Source: Plantago elongata
Lineage: Eukaryota > Streptophyta > Magnoliopsida > Lamiales > Plantaginaceae
Direction of reading: 5' to 3'
Length of the DNA: 20,487 nt
Assembly: GCA_036897095.1 (NCBI GenBank)
Contig: JAYMSP010003249.1
Coordinates: 1-20,487 of the forward strand
A program made the translations under genes and the position numbers. Below, one piece after another: positions 1-8,465 of this stretch. Each line of letters starts with the position of its first letter. Within the stretch, counting starts at the first letter, position 1. The notes below the pieces were generated by a model. The model saw nothing but the letters and a program-made list of their open reading frames with translations, had not been told where the DNA came from and did no database searches.

Positions 1-112
1 TCCGGTCTTCTCTGTAATTTCTTGATGGCCGTTCTCTATAAGCGGAAAAAATCTCTACTTTCATCATCCATAACGGGCCCCGAAGGCATGGTTGTTAAAA
101 AAAACGAAACAG

Positions 113-295
113 TAGCATGTGAAATTATGTTTGTAGAATAATAATTTTGTGTATTTGGTGGGGTGACGTACACCACCGCTTGGTTGGTAAACAACCGTAA
201 TATTTGAAACTATATTTTTATAATATTTAATTTTTTATTTGTGGTGGGGTGACCACATACCACCGCATAATTGTGGAACAAACCTATTGATTGTG
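113..295. repeat. Dispersed MITE-like repeat, two internal subunits
   Basis: Two related subunits lie in tandem, at about 140-190 and 232-290. Each carries GGTGGGGTGAC followed by a short spacer, ACCACCGC and a run ending in AACAA/AACC. The stretch from 113 to about 190 is also clearly similar to the reverse complement of about 10545-10640, sharing a near-identical block that begins CATGTGAAATTATGTTTGTA. A sequence found twice in opposite orientations, with no coding content, fits a dispersed non-autonomous repeat. No terminal inverted repeats or target duplications were resolved, so the family is not assigned. Confidence 0.55.
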
Positions 296-1245
296 GTGTA
301 TACTTTTATATTTTATTCTGGTTTTGTTAAAGAAAACATGTATACGTAATCGTAATAGAAGGACTACGAACCGACCCATAACCAACGTTGTTTACATAAT
401 GACTACATTATTCTCTTGATTAATTTATTTTTTATCATTTATTTTCTTTTTATTATTAAAAGCAAACTATACCGTGACATCGCCACGGGTTAATTCTAAT
501 ACTATGTGCAGGTAGACATTTTTCATTGTGGACATGACATGGATTATTGTTTAAGTGGCCTGTCTATAAATTGTTTTTTTTTCTATTACATTTACGGTTA
601 CTCAACCTTAAAACTTTGTTACTTTCTTCGTGATGATTGAAATACTACTACATAGTTATAACTTTTGTCACATTACTTGAAACAATCTTTTCCTTTCATT
701 TTATTGTGCTTACTGATATTTTTAATTTTATCATTATATTTAATATTCGAAGTAAACCATCCCGTAACGTACGTCATGGATTAGTACTAGTGGCAATTAT
801 ACTGGGCAGCTGATTCGCTGATCTGAAAAATAGCCCATCGACAAATAAACATCAGGTAATCAATTAATTAATTATCTATTTTTTCACTGGATGCGATTCT
901 CTTATCGTTTCCTCTGCAATTGAATTATTATTATCATCTCAATTTCTTCTGTACCACAGAATATTGCCAGTAAATGGAGTATCTAGTTACCGTCTTCGAT
1001 CATCTGAAAGACAAACCGCCAATGAGGTAATTAATTAACCCGACTCATTTATCTGTTGGGAAATTTATGCAGACAACTCTCAGTAATTGCAAATATTACA
1101 TATATAGCCCTAAATCTTGTTACACTAATTTGTTAGTTTTTCTTTAATAGGTAGTATAAATTCTGAGATATGCTTATTATCATTATTGTTACGTTTAGCT
1201 CAATCAACCGATCACTAAACACAATGACAATCAACTCTACAAAGT
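296..1245. other. AT-rich intergenic sequence, no confident gene
   Basis: No long open frame on either strand. The only gene-like detail is an exon-like stretch at 960-1026 (plus strand), with a pyrimidine-rich acceptor CAG before it, an ATG at 974 opening 17 codons, and an AG|GTAATT donor after it. This is described as a weak finding only. The rest is AT-rich filler. Confidence 0.6.
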
Positions 1246-1761
1246 TGCTCTAACAGTTGAGACAACTATCACGAACAATCAATCAAACAACTCATAAACA
1301 CAAGGTTTTACGTGGTTCGACAAATGTCTACATCCATGGGAGTAACTAGAGATTCTATTATTGATCAGTTTGTTTACAGTGATACAACAACACTTCAACA
1401 ATGTAGAATTACAGAGAACCTATCGAAATCTCAGAGAAAACTATTTTTCAGAAGCTTGAAGAAGAAGTTAACTAATTCTATTGTGATTCTAACTAACTCT
1501 TTCATTGTAGAAGCCTTCCAGCCTTTCATATGTGTGCTATGACATCATATCACATGTTATCACGTGTCACAAGCCAACCAGTGAATGACACATCACCCAG
1601 TCCATGTGAACTCACGCTTTTAGCTGCTTCAACAACTTATTCCAGCTGCCACCTCACAGAAACGACTCAGTGTTATAACCACTGTCTATCTGACTGTTGT
1701 TGTAACATTGCCTTCAATACTTCACAGTTTAAACCTCCCTGAATTCAATCTACTCTTCACA
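1246..1761 (-). mobile_element. 3' long terminal repeat of the Ty1/copia element
   Basis: The segment lies immediately beyond the RNase H end and polypurine tract of a minus-strand copia element, where the 3' LTR belongs. On the plus strand it starts TGCTCTAAC and ends CTTCACA, matching TG...CA termini. It contains a stretch (about 1303-1350, minus strand) of the type GGATGTAGACATTTG then CGAACCACGTAAAACC, which I recognise from the R/U5 part of many plant copia LTRs. Length is about 516 bp, usual for the family. The inner boundary is good to within 2 bp (CTTCA or CTTCACA); the outer one could also be 1225 or 1258. No second LTR copy exists in the window. Short open frames inside it are not genes. 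Confidence 0.75.
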
Positions 1762-1774
1762 AATCTCCACCTTA
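1762..1774 (-). other. Polypurine tract of the copia element
   Basis: The minus strand reads TAAGGTGGAGATT directly before TGTGAAGAG, the start of the 3' LTR. A purine-rich run ending next to an LTR TG is the plus-strand priming site of copia elements, and GGTGGAGATT-type tracts are common in plant copia families. The site fixes the LTR edge. Confidence 0.75.
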
Positions 1775-1799
1775 GATTGAATTCCACCCTGGTACTCCA

Positions 1800-2625
1800 A
1801 TGTCACTCCTAAGGTTGGAGTAGACCCTCCTGCACTTTCATCAATGATGAACAAAGCTGAAACTTCGACATATGCAAAGCTTTTTTGAAGCTATCAACCA
1901 TATTCTCTGAAGTATGTATCTTTTCCACTTTGATACTTCCCTCAGCAATCACATCTCTGATATAGTACAATCTCACATCAATGTGCTTAGTCCTCTAATG
2001 AAACACTTGATGTTTAGATAATTGTATTGCACTCTGGTTATCACAATACACTGTAACACACCCCTGATATATGTCAAGCTCCTCAAGTAAACCTTAAGCC
2101 ACAAAGCTTCCTTAATTTCTTCAGTCAGTGCAATAAATTCAACCTCTGTAGTTGATAGAGCTACCACTTTTTGCTGTGAGCTTTTCCAGCTTATAGCAGT
2201 TCCATATAGAGTAAACACATATCATGTGTTAGACTTCATTGTGTCAGCATTAGATGCATAATCAACATTCACATATACCACCAAAGGTTGATCAGAATCC
2301 TCCACCTTCTTGAAATACAATCAATGATCCATTGTACCTTTGATAAACCTCAATACCCCTTTCACAGCCTCCAAATGAGCATGTCCAGGATTGCTCATAT
2401 ACCTGCTGATTACACTCATAGAGTATGCAAGATCAGGTCTACATCAGATCATGGTATACATGACACTTCACACTGCACTTGCATAAGGTATAGCCTCCAT
2501 TCTATGCTTTTCTGTTTCAGTAGTAGGGCATTGGTTATTCGCGACTTTCAAGCTCAGACTCAAGGGAACAGATGCAGGGTTAGACTCATGCATCTTGAAC
2601 CTGGTTAAAACTTTCTTCAAGTAAC
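1800..2625 (-). pseudogene. Copia RNase H domain with preceding linker, frameshifted
   Basis: RNase H degrades the RNA strand of the RNA-DNA hybrid during reverse transcription. The minus strand reads in order: an RT-tail linker (about 2270-2520) with the copia phrases RPDLAYSMSVISRYMSNPG and FIKGTM; the RNase H entry YVNVDYA; GTAISWKSSQQKVVALSTTE (about 2200-2140), which carries the conserved Glu in STTEVEF; then CDNQSAIQLSKHQVFH (about 2050-1990) with the conserved Asp; and the C-terminal HIDVRLYYIRDVIAEGS region. The last two blocks are in a different frame from the STTEVEF block, so a frameshift lies at about 2060-2080. A stop replaces a residue after QVFH. Further stops lie in the linker. 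The domain is full length in homology but not translatable. Confidence 0.85.
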
Positions 2626-2629
2626 TATA

Positions 2630-3181
2630 CTAGGTAAGAGTAGTCACTTGTTGATCTTCACTTTTGTGTATATCCATACCAAGTATCCTCTTTGCAAATT
2701 CCAAATCCTTCATCTCAAACTCCTTGTTCAGTCTTGTCTTCACCCCTTCAATCATCTTCTTGCATTTACCAGCAATCAAAATATCATCAACATACAACAA
2801 TAAGTATAACATTCTTATATTACCATCCTCAGTTTGGTAAATACAACTATCATAGCCGCTTCTCTTAAACCCCACAGATAACATAAAGATATCAAACCTC
2901 TTGTACCACTGCCTAGGAGATTTCTTTAAAACATACAATGATTTCTTGAGTAAGCAAACCTTAGAATCAACATTCTTCAACTCCACTCCATCTGGCACTT
3001 TCATAAAGATTTGTTCTTCCAGATTACCATGTAAGAAAACAGTTTTTACATCCCTTTGTTGTAGATAGAATCCATTATGAGTCACAATAGACAATAATCT
3101 GATTGAAGTGTGCTTAACCACATGAGAAAAGATATTTGAGTAATCTATTCCTTCTCTCTGTGTAAAGCCTTTGGCAACCAA
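2630..3181 (-). pseudogene. Copia reverse transcriptase domain
   Basis: An open 183-codon stretch covers most of the RT domain of a Ty1/copia polyprotein, which copies element RNA into DNA in cytoplasmic particles. It begins MVAKGFTQREGIDYSNIFS, the standard entry to copia RT. The first catalytic Asp is in DVKTVFLHGNLEEQIFM and the YVDD box is intact (codons at 2783-2794), followed by MKDLEFAKRILGM. This is the best preserved part of the element. It is not a stand-alone gene: the initiator-like Met is internal to the polyprotein, a stop and a shortened junction separate it from the connection region at 3210-3737, and another frame break follows it. Confidence 0.88.
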
Positions 3182-3209
3182 CCTTGAATATCCACTTTTA
3201 CTCTACCAA

Positions 3210-3737
3210 CTAGGTGTTCTTAGGTACAGTGACAATATCCCAGGTTTCATTCTTGTGCAGAGAATCCAATTCATCAAGTATAGCTTTCAACCACAGATCC
3301 TTCTCTTGACAAGTGACAACTTCAATATAGATGTTTGGTTCAGTGTAACAGACATCCTCAGCAACACTGAGATAATAAGACACCATGTAGGATTTCCCTA
3401 TTCTCCCAAAATCATACAGGTCCGGTGCCTGTCTTCTAGTTCTCCTTGATATGTCTATCAATGTTTCATCAACAGTTGTATCCACTGTTTTAGGATTCAG
3501 TACTTGTGAGCTTTGAGTTTTGAGTGGCATCACCTTCTCATTGAAGGTCACATCCCTGCTCAGGATACACTTCTTCTGATCAATGCTCCACAACTTGTAT
3601 CCTTTAACCCCTGTTGGGTAACCCAAGAACACACATCTCAGTGCCTTGGCATCCAGCTTGTCCTGCCTAGTGTGAACTAGACCTAAGCAACCAAACACCT
3701 TCAAGTGGTCCAGTCTGGGAACATGTCCAGACCACAC
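3210..3737 (-). pseudogene. Copia integrase C-terminal / connection region
   Basis: An open stretch on the minus strand holds the region between the integrase core and RT. It contains HLKVFGCLGLVHT, KLDAKALRCVFLGYPTGVKG and LSRDVTFNE, the conserved GKGY-like block of copia integrases, then KDLWLKAILDELDSLHKNET, the start of the RT module. The short linker that normally joins this to the RVAKGFTQ block is disrupted between 3182 and 3209 and in another frame. The upstream end is joined to the integrase core through a stop (PxEVW with TAG), so this too is a fragment of one broken polyprotein. Confidence 0.85.
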
Positions 3738-4380
3738 TTCCTATGGAGTTTTAAACTTTAATTCTAAGGTGGGACTTCTATTGATCAGATAGCATGCAGT
3801 GTTTGCAGCCTCTCCCCATAACCTCTTAGGCAACCCAGAACTAATGAGCATGCATTTCACTCTTTCTAATATAGTTATGTTATACCTCTAAGCAACTCCA
3901 TTCTGCTGTGGAGTGCAAGGTATTGTCTTATGCCTAATGATCGATCCCTTTCTCTTTGCAGAATCCATTGAATGCCCCTGAAAAATACTCCAAGCCATTG
4001 TCATTTCTGAGATACTTCAATCATCTCCCTGTTTGACTCTCAACCTGAATCAACCAGTCCTTGAACTTTGAGAATGCCTCATCCTTGCTTTTCAGCACCA
4101 TAAGCCAGACCTTCCTAGAGTAGTCATCAATCACAATCATGTAATACTTTCCTCCACTCATAGTCTTTGTCCTTGAATGCCCCCATAAGTCAGAGTGAGC
4201 ATAATCAAGTGGATATCTAGTAGTATGTTTCCCAGTTACATAACTTGATTTGTGTGCCTTCACTAGGACACAGTCCTCACATAAACTCACCTTGGTTATC
4301 TCATCCTCACCTAGAAGCCCTTGCTTAGACAATTCCATAATCCCTTCCTCACTGATATGAGAAAATCTCTCATGCCTTAG
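3738..4380 (-). pseudogene. Copia GAG-pre-integrase and integrase core, catalytic Glu codon is a stop
   Basis: Integrase inserts the cDNA into the host chromosome. The minus strand reads LRHERFSHISEEGIMELSKQ (GAG-pre-integrase, where the usual Trp of LWH is Arg), CEDCVLVKAHKSS, then HSDLWGHS with the first catalytic Asp, IDDYSRKVWLMVLKSKDEAF, and LRNDNGLEY with the second Asp. After a frameshift near 3950 the third block reads QQNGVA followed by TAG (3888-3890), exactly where family members have the catalytic Glu of the DD35E triad (GVAERMNRT). Downstream, LPKRLWGEAANTACYLINRS is well kept. An in-frame stop at 4020 also ends the open stretch 4021-4338. Confidence 0.85.
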
Positions 4381-5388
4381 TTAAGTTTTGTCCAGTGTTA
4401 AAGTAACATTTGTACTAACAGTTGCAACAACATAAGCTGTTCTAGTACTAGTCACCACATCTCCTCTCAAATAGTATAAACCATTAATGAGATCTGGTTT
4501 TACCACATGTGTATTCCCCCTGCTCACTATCATGACACCATGCTCAGACTCATACCTGTAACCTTTCTTATTTAATATGCCCTGTGATATCAGATTTCTC
4601 CTAATGTCAAGTATGAACCTTACATCTGTCAGTACTCTATCAACCCCATCATGCATCTTGATTATGACGTTACCGATCCCCATAATAGCATGCAAACAAT
4701 CATCCCCAAGCATAACATTACCAAGGAACACATGTCTCAGAGTATCAAACCATTCACTAATGTAACATATAATGAAGGAACATCCATAATCCATAATCCA
4801 AGATAAACCACATGAAGTATTGGTTATAGAAAGTACCTCAGCATCATTGTAGATATTTGATGTTTCTCCAACATCAACCATATTGGTTCCACCTTGAACT
4901 TGTGTTCCTGGATTTGTCCTTTCTCCTTTTAAGAGAAAACAATGCTTCTTCAGGTGCCCAACCTTCTTGCAGTGGAAGCATTTCCTCTTCTCAACATTTT
5001 CACATACACCTGGCGTGTGATCCTTTTGAGCTTTGATTTTCTTCCCTTTGTTGGCTACGAACCTGTTCCAAACATTCTTCACACTCAAGCTTTCAGCCAA
5101 TGTCTCTGCAGGTAGGCTACCTAGATTGTTTTGATCCAGTTTATCCCTCAAGGCTTTCTCTACATCAGATACCTTCAAGTCATCCGGCTTAGTCATGACT
5201 ATTGAGTCAATGAAGTGCTCATAACTCTTAGTCAATGAGCTCAACAAGATAACTGCCTTATCATCATCTTGAACCTTGATGTCCAAAGCTTCTAGCTCCA
5301 AGCATAGCTTATTGAACTCATTAAGTTGATCCTTATCCTCCTGGGTATGCAATCGAATAATGAAGTAGTGATCATCATTGTAGTACAT
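4381..5388 (-). pseudogene. Copia gag plus aspartic protease region, N-terminus lost
   Basis: The 335-codon open stretch covers the gag C-terminal half (LNEFNKLCLELEALDIKVQ, VILLSSLTKSYEHFIDSIV), a lysine-rich linker, and a CX2CX4HX4C zinc knuckle CFHCKKVGHLKKHC (about 4940-4990) that binds element RNA. The protease follows: WIMDYGCSF (catalytic codons at 4783-4791) stands where the family has D-S-G or D-T-G, so the active-site Ser/Thr is replaced by Tyr. The end runs into GAG-pre-integrase through a TAA at 4381-4383. Upstream of the first Met, a degenerate in-frame continuation (YVADNSLSMNVVKSFMLKV, then a stop) resembles the middle of gag back to about 5490. The first third of gag is missing. 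Confidence 0.88.
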
Positions 5389-5520
5389 CTCAGGAAGAGA
5401 AACAAAGTTCTAGACCTTAAGCATAAAACTCTTGACGACATTCATGGATAGTGAATTATCTGCAACGTACATAATCAGACAATCCTTCAAAATTTAAGTC
5501 CAGCTTCAATAATCTGATCC
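5389..5520 (-). pseudogene. Degenerate gag N-terminal remnant
   Basis: Continuing the gag frame upstream on the minus strand gives a TAG at 5410-5412 and further codons reading MYVADNSLSMNV, which resembles the LADNVLREV block of copia gags; a stop at 5494-5496 ends it. Beyond about 5520 the gag similarity cannot be followed. This is the effective 5' break point of the copia element. Confidence 0.5.
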
Positions 5521-5544
5521 TCAATCTCAAAATGGCCTCACCCT

Positions 5545-6075
5545 AAACCACCGGGGGTGGGAAGTATGTGATAGGCATTCCCCGATCATGAATCCTGATA
5601 CCTCTAATAACATCTATCCAAGCAGCATTTGTCCTAGACAGGTTGCAAGGTACATTTGGTATAACGTCGACAAAAACCGCAATCCTATCAGAATAAGGTT
5701 TCATACTATCATCCAAATCTCGATCAATCAGTTTCCGCTGCTAGACGATGTTGCCGAATCAAATAGAGCAGCGTTTATGTCCATCGGAATAACACTACCA
5801 TCTGTCGAATCAAGATTTAACGCATCCAAACCTGTTACGGGTTCAGAGATCAAAAGCATGGGTGGAGTAGAATTGCCGCCATCCTCCGTAATCAAGCTAG
5901 GTTTATCAACTCTGTCAACTGTTGCAAATTCTACTCCAAGGTCTCACCAGTCGACATAAAAGGAAGGTGAGAGGAGTCAGCGGGCGCCTGTTGTTTCTGA
6001 GGCCGCACGATGGGTCTCTTTGATGCCGATTTCCTCGGCACCACTTATTTCTTTCTCGGCATTAGGAGAGAATTT
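5545..6075 (-). pseudogene. Decayed coding sequence of unknown origin, possibly ORF1/gag-like
   Basis: The base composition is less AT-rich than its surroundings, and three overlapping minus-strand frames read like one mutated protein. From the right: MPRKK, a stop, VVPRKSASKRPIVRPQKQQ and STGETLE (basic N-terminus); then, in another frame, GVEFATVDRVDKPSLITEDG and PVTGLDALNLDSTDGSVIPM; then, in a third frame, LDDSMKPYSDRIAVFVDVIP and a segment ending GMPITYFPPPVV. The basic start and the KPYSDRIAV phrase remind me of the N-terminal parts of DUF4283-type retroelement proteins of plants, but I cannot confirm this. A plus-strand 123-codon frame (5588-5959) covers the same DNA and is probably its shadow. 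It abuts the broken copia gag, so it may be an insertion or the original target. Confidence 0.4.
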
Positions 6076-6355
6076 TACTCACGGGACTGTAAATTTTTAT
6101 TATTATAGAGAGTTTATTTATTCATAAATTATTCTTTTAGGAAGTTTCTACTATATATATCAATAACTAATACTTACTGTAGAAAAAGATAAGTTTTTTC
6201 TTTACACAACGTGTCAAGTGAACACACAGGTCTAGACGGCGTTAGTTTTGGTCTTTATTTGGTGTGTGCTTCACGCGCCTAGTAAGGGAAAAATGGTCAT
6301 TTTCCTGCTGGAATCTTTGGAAGTGTTATAGTCGACGCATAAACCTTTGCAAATT

Positions 6356-6389
6356 AATATTCGTCCGCAAATTAGTCATAAATAATTTT
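6356..6389. repeat. 34 bp direct repeat, copy 1
   Basis: Starts AATATTCGTCCGCAAATTAG. An identical copy lies 121 bp downstream at 6477-6510. Sequence after the two copies diverges at once. Confidence 0.9.
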
Positions 6390-6476
6390 GGAAAGTGTTT
6401 CACTCGCTACATGAATTTTCATACTCCATCCGTTTCAGTTTCATCATTGCATTAAAATTTTCTAGTCAACACTTAT

Positions 6477-6510
6477 AATATTCGTCCGCAAATTAGTCAT
6501 AAATAATTTT
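6477..6510. repeat. 34 bp direct repeat, copy 2
   Basis: Identical over 34 bases to 6356-6389. The spacer contains the Stowaway-like end sequence at 6421. Confidence 0.9.
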
Positions 6511-6554
6511 AATAAAAATAATTAAAATTCATTAAATATTTACGTGAAGATGAC

Positions 6555-6972
6555 TAATTGAGGACCCAAATGTTCCACTACTAGTAACTCTTAAGGATGG
6601 ACATCACAAACTACAAAATGACTAAGATCCGTATTGATACATGAAGCTCGGAAAATGTCTTTCTCTTCTCCACATTCATAGAACTGAGGTTGGATAATAT
6701 GGTGTTAGAGAGCATGACCAATTCGTTGATCGACTTAGGAGGATCCCAAAGTAAGCCCATGAGGCACCATAGTGCTCGATGTCTGGATAAGAGAAAGACC
6801 ACGAAGAGTGACATACCAAATCAAACTCCTTGTTGTCGAATCCACGTTCGGCTATAATATCATCTTCGGGTTACCTGTGATTAACAAGTTCAAGCCAATT
6901 GTGTCAACTTATCATCTAAAAATGAATTTTCCTACCCCCTTTGGTGTAAGATTTGTGGCTGGAGCGAGATAA
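6555..6972 (+). pseudogene. Gypsy aspartic protease, active-site Gly codon is a stop
   Basis: The protease would process the polyprotein. The plus strand reads a lead-in EDPNVPLLVTL, a one-base shift, then NYKMTKIRIDT, TGA, SSENVFLFSTF (GAT ACA TGA at 6636-6644): the catalytic D-T-G has a stop in place of Gly. After LIDLGGSQSKP another one-base shift leads to GTIVLDVWIRERPRRVTYQI, then ESTFGYNIIFGLPVINKFKP and STYHLKMNFPTPFGVRFVAG. The last two are the strongly conserved flap-distal blocks of Tat-type proteases (usually NAIIGRP and STYHQ..KFPT..G). The frame ends at a stop after VAGAR. Confidence 0.85.
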
Positions 6973-7116
6973 AAGACTGGCTTGGGAGTATCATACACTC
7001 TCGACTTGAAGAGGATCATGGCTGTAGCTACATTCAATGACGCATCATGATTACAATGGCCTGACGTAAATGTGTTTGATTACTTCATAAGGGACTCATG
7101 ATTTTATCCACCGAAG

Positions 7117-7199
7117 TGAAACTCAATTGGTAAGATGTTTCCCTCCAAACAATAGGTCGTGGGTTCGAGTCACATTTGTAGTTCTAAAAAAATGATACC
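7117..7199 (+). mobile_element. Short tRNA-derived SINE-like insertion
   Basis: The unit interrupts the gypsy polyprotein just before the RT. It has a box-A-like CTCAATTGGTAAGATG and, 30 bases on, a box-B-like GGTCGTGGGTTCGAGTC, the internal RNA polymerase III promoter arrangement of tRNA genes and tRNA-derived SINEs. An A-rich run (7187-7193) follows. It is bounded by a 12 bp direct repeat, TATCCACCGAAG (7105-7116) and TATCCACCAAAG (7200-7211), differing at one base, as expected for a target site duplication. At about 83 bp it is shorter than most plant SINEs, so it may be truncated. Confidence 0.65.
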
Positions 7200-7211
7200 T
7201 ATCCACCAAAG

Positions 7212-8063
7212 GTTGCGAGACTAAGCGCATTTCTAAGTAGCGGCATCACATGGTCGGTGGAGGATCTAGTCAGAGTCGATCTGAGGGTCATGGTTCACAA
7301 ATTGCAAGTGGATCCAAGGGCAAGACATGTACGATGAACCGATTGCGAAGCGCCACAATGAATGACATCATCAAGGCAAAAGTCGAACGACTACTGGAAG
7401 CAGGGCACATCCGCGAATTGCACTTCTTTGATTTTGGTATCTATTTTCATCTTCATGGAAAAATTCCTCGACAGGTGGAGAATGTGCAATGATTTCACAG
7501 GGTTACACAAATGTTGTCCTAAGGACCTTACTTGTTACGTGTAATGTATCAGCTCGTAGACTCCACCTCATGATGCGCCCTGCTAAGCTAGATGGACGCA
7601 TTTCAAGGCTTTTACCAAATCTAAATGGCGCCCGAGGATGTCGAGAAAACTAATATCAGCATGGACTTTGGAGTATACTACTTTAATGTGTCATGCCATT
7701 CGGATTACGAAATGCCAAAGCAACTTACCAGCAGTCGTTAACAAGAAGTTTGAGGCAAATATAGGAAAAACTATGGAAGTGTATGTAGTCTACATGCTCA
7801 TCAAAATCAAGGTTGAAAAAGATATTGTCGACCACCTGGGCAAATACTTTCATGCCTTTTGATGGTACCTAATGAAGGTAAACCCTTCCAAGTGCACATT
7901 CGGTGTCAAATGAGGGAAGTTCCTCGGTTACATGGTCACATAAAGGGGGGTCGAGACTAAGTAAGAAAAGATCAAAGCAATATTAGATATAGATCATCCT
8001 AAGGATATTTGTGACGAACACAAGTTGATCGAAAAAGTGAACTCATTGAACATGTTTTTGTCC
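7212..8063 (+). pseudogene. Gypsy reverse transcriptase domain, YVDD lost
   Basis: The frames switch but the order matches Tat-type RT: ITWSVEDLVRVDLRVMVHKL, EAGHIREL, WRMCNDFTGLHKCCPKD (the VDFTDLNKACPKD block, with the first catalytic Asp kept), MDAFQGFYQI, NVMPFGLRNAKATYQQ spread over two frames, and MEVYVVYMLIK at 7773-7802, where family members have YVDD. The two catalytic Asp codons (7788-7793) read Val-Tyr. Then NPSKCTFGVK, GKFLGYMVT and KIKAILDIDHPKDI, ending in KLIEKVNSLNMFLS where a foreign insert begins. Stops include TAA at the end of FYQI and at several other points. Confidence 0.85.
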
Positions 8064-8465
8064 GTAGCGTGAAACGGAACCTTCCATTTGATGGAGAACG
8101 AAATCTGCCGAAATTAAGCCTTGGCAAACAACTGCTTGATTTGGACGTGGGGCCGAAGTTTTGTGACCAAAAACGGCGTTTTGAGCAAGACTCATCGCTG
8201 TGCCATGACGCAAGACGAATTTCGGCGATCCGACATCGTCTGGAGGGTTGAAATTGCATTTTTATGATTTTAGGGGCTTATTTGCAATTTCTGAGAATTT
8301 TATTAGACTCGGTAGGTTAGTATTATGACGTTTTGGTAATTTTCCTTTCTTATTTTAGGGTTAGGGATGATGATTTTTAGAGTATTTAAGCTTTGTCAAA
8401 CACTATTCATAGACAGATTAATTTGATTGAAAAAAAACCCTGAGGATTTCCTCGACAATCGTTCT
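8064..8465. mobile_element. ~400 bp insertion of unknown type inside the gypsy RT-RNase H junction
   Basis: The gypsy reading LNMFLS stops at 8063 and resumes at 8465 as LSTHATSPFFETL, with nothing missing from the expected protein. The junctions share TTGTCC (8058-8063 and 8465-8470; up to 9 bases with one mismatch), which looks like a target duplication. The insert is non-coding. It holds TATTTAAG (8385-8392) and an A run (8433-8440), reminiscent of part of an LTR or another non-autonomous element. The ends do not form clear inverted repeats and are not TG...CA, so the class is not assigned. Confidence 0.65.

Larger units (their letters stand above)
1246..5520 (-). mobile_element. Ty1/copia retrotransposon, 5'-truncated and decayed
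   Basis: Reading the minus strand from right to left the order is gag, zinc knuckle, protease, GAG-pre-integrase, integrase, RT, RNase H, polypurine tract, LTR. This is the Ty1/copia order (integrase before RT). The wording of the RT, integrase and connection regions is closest to the Tork/TNT1-like clade. The element cannot move: several in-frame stops and frameshifts split the polyprotein, two catalytic positions are lost (see the separate parts), and no 5' LTR or primer-binding site (expected as GCTCTGATACCA on the plus strand) is found to the right of gag. The right boundary is where gag-like reading fades, about 5500-5550. Confidence 0.9.
6076..6554. other. AT-rich spacer with short direct repeats
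   Basis: No coding signal. It contains the 34 bp repeat pair listed separately and, at 6421-6436, TACTCCATCCGTTTCA, which resembles one end of a Stowaway-type MITE. The matching inverted end was not found. Confidence 0.6.

Noticed and set aside
1..96. Short minus-strand frame MPSGPVMDDESRDFF followed by a stop, as the start of a gene
   Set aside because: Only 17 codons before a stop and at the window edge; a faint likeness to an RNA polymerase subunit start is not enough.
1312..1742. Two plus-strand open frames of 76 and 70 codons
   Set aside because: They lie wholly inside the copia LTR and have no protein-like motifs.
5588..5959. Plus-strand 123-codon ORF as a gene
   Set aside because: The minus strand reads more like protein in consecutive pieces, with a basic start and phrases such as KPYSDRIAV; the plus frame has no motif. 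Not fully excluded.
6421..6436. Stowaway MITE
   Set aside because: Only one end-like sequence (TACTCCATCCGTTTCA); no inverted partner or hairpin found.
7117..7199. Functional tRNA gene
   Set aside because: Box A and box B-like sequences are present but no cloverleaf stems can be formed around them; same conclusion for 17966-18040.
7999..8259. Open frames on both strands within the 400 bp insert
   Set aside because: Overlapping opposite frames with no recognisable domain; they span the junction between gypsy and insert.
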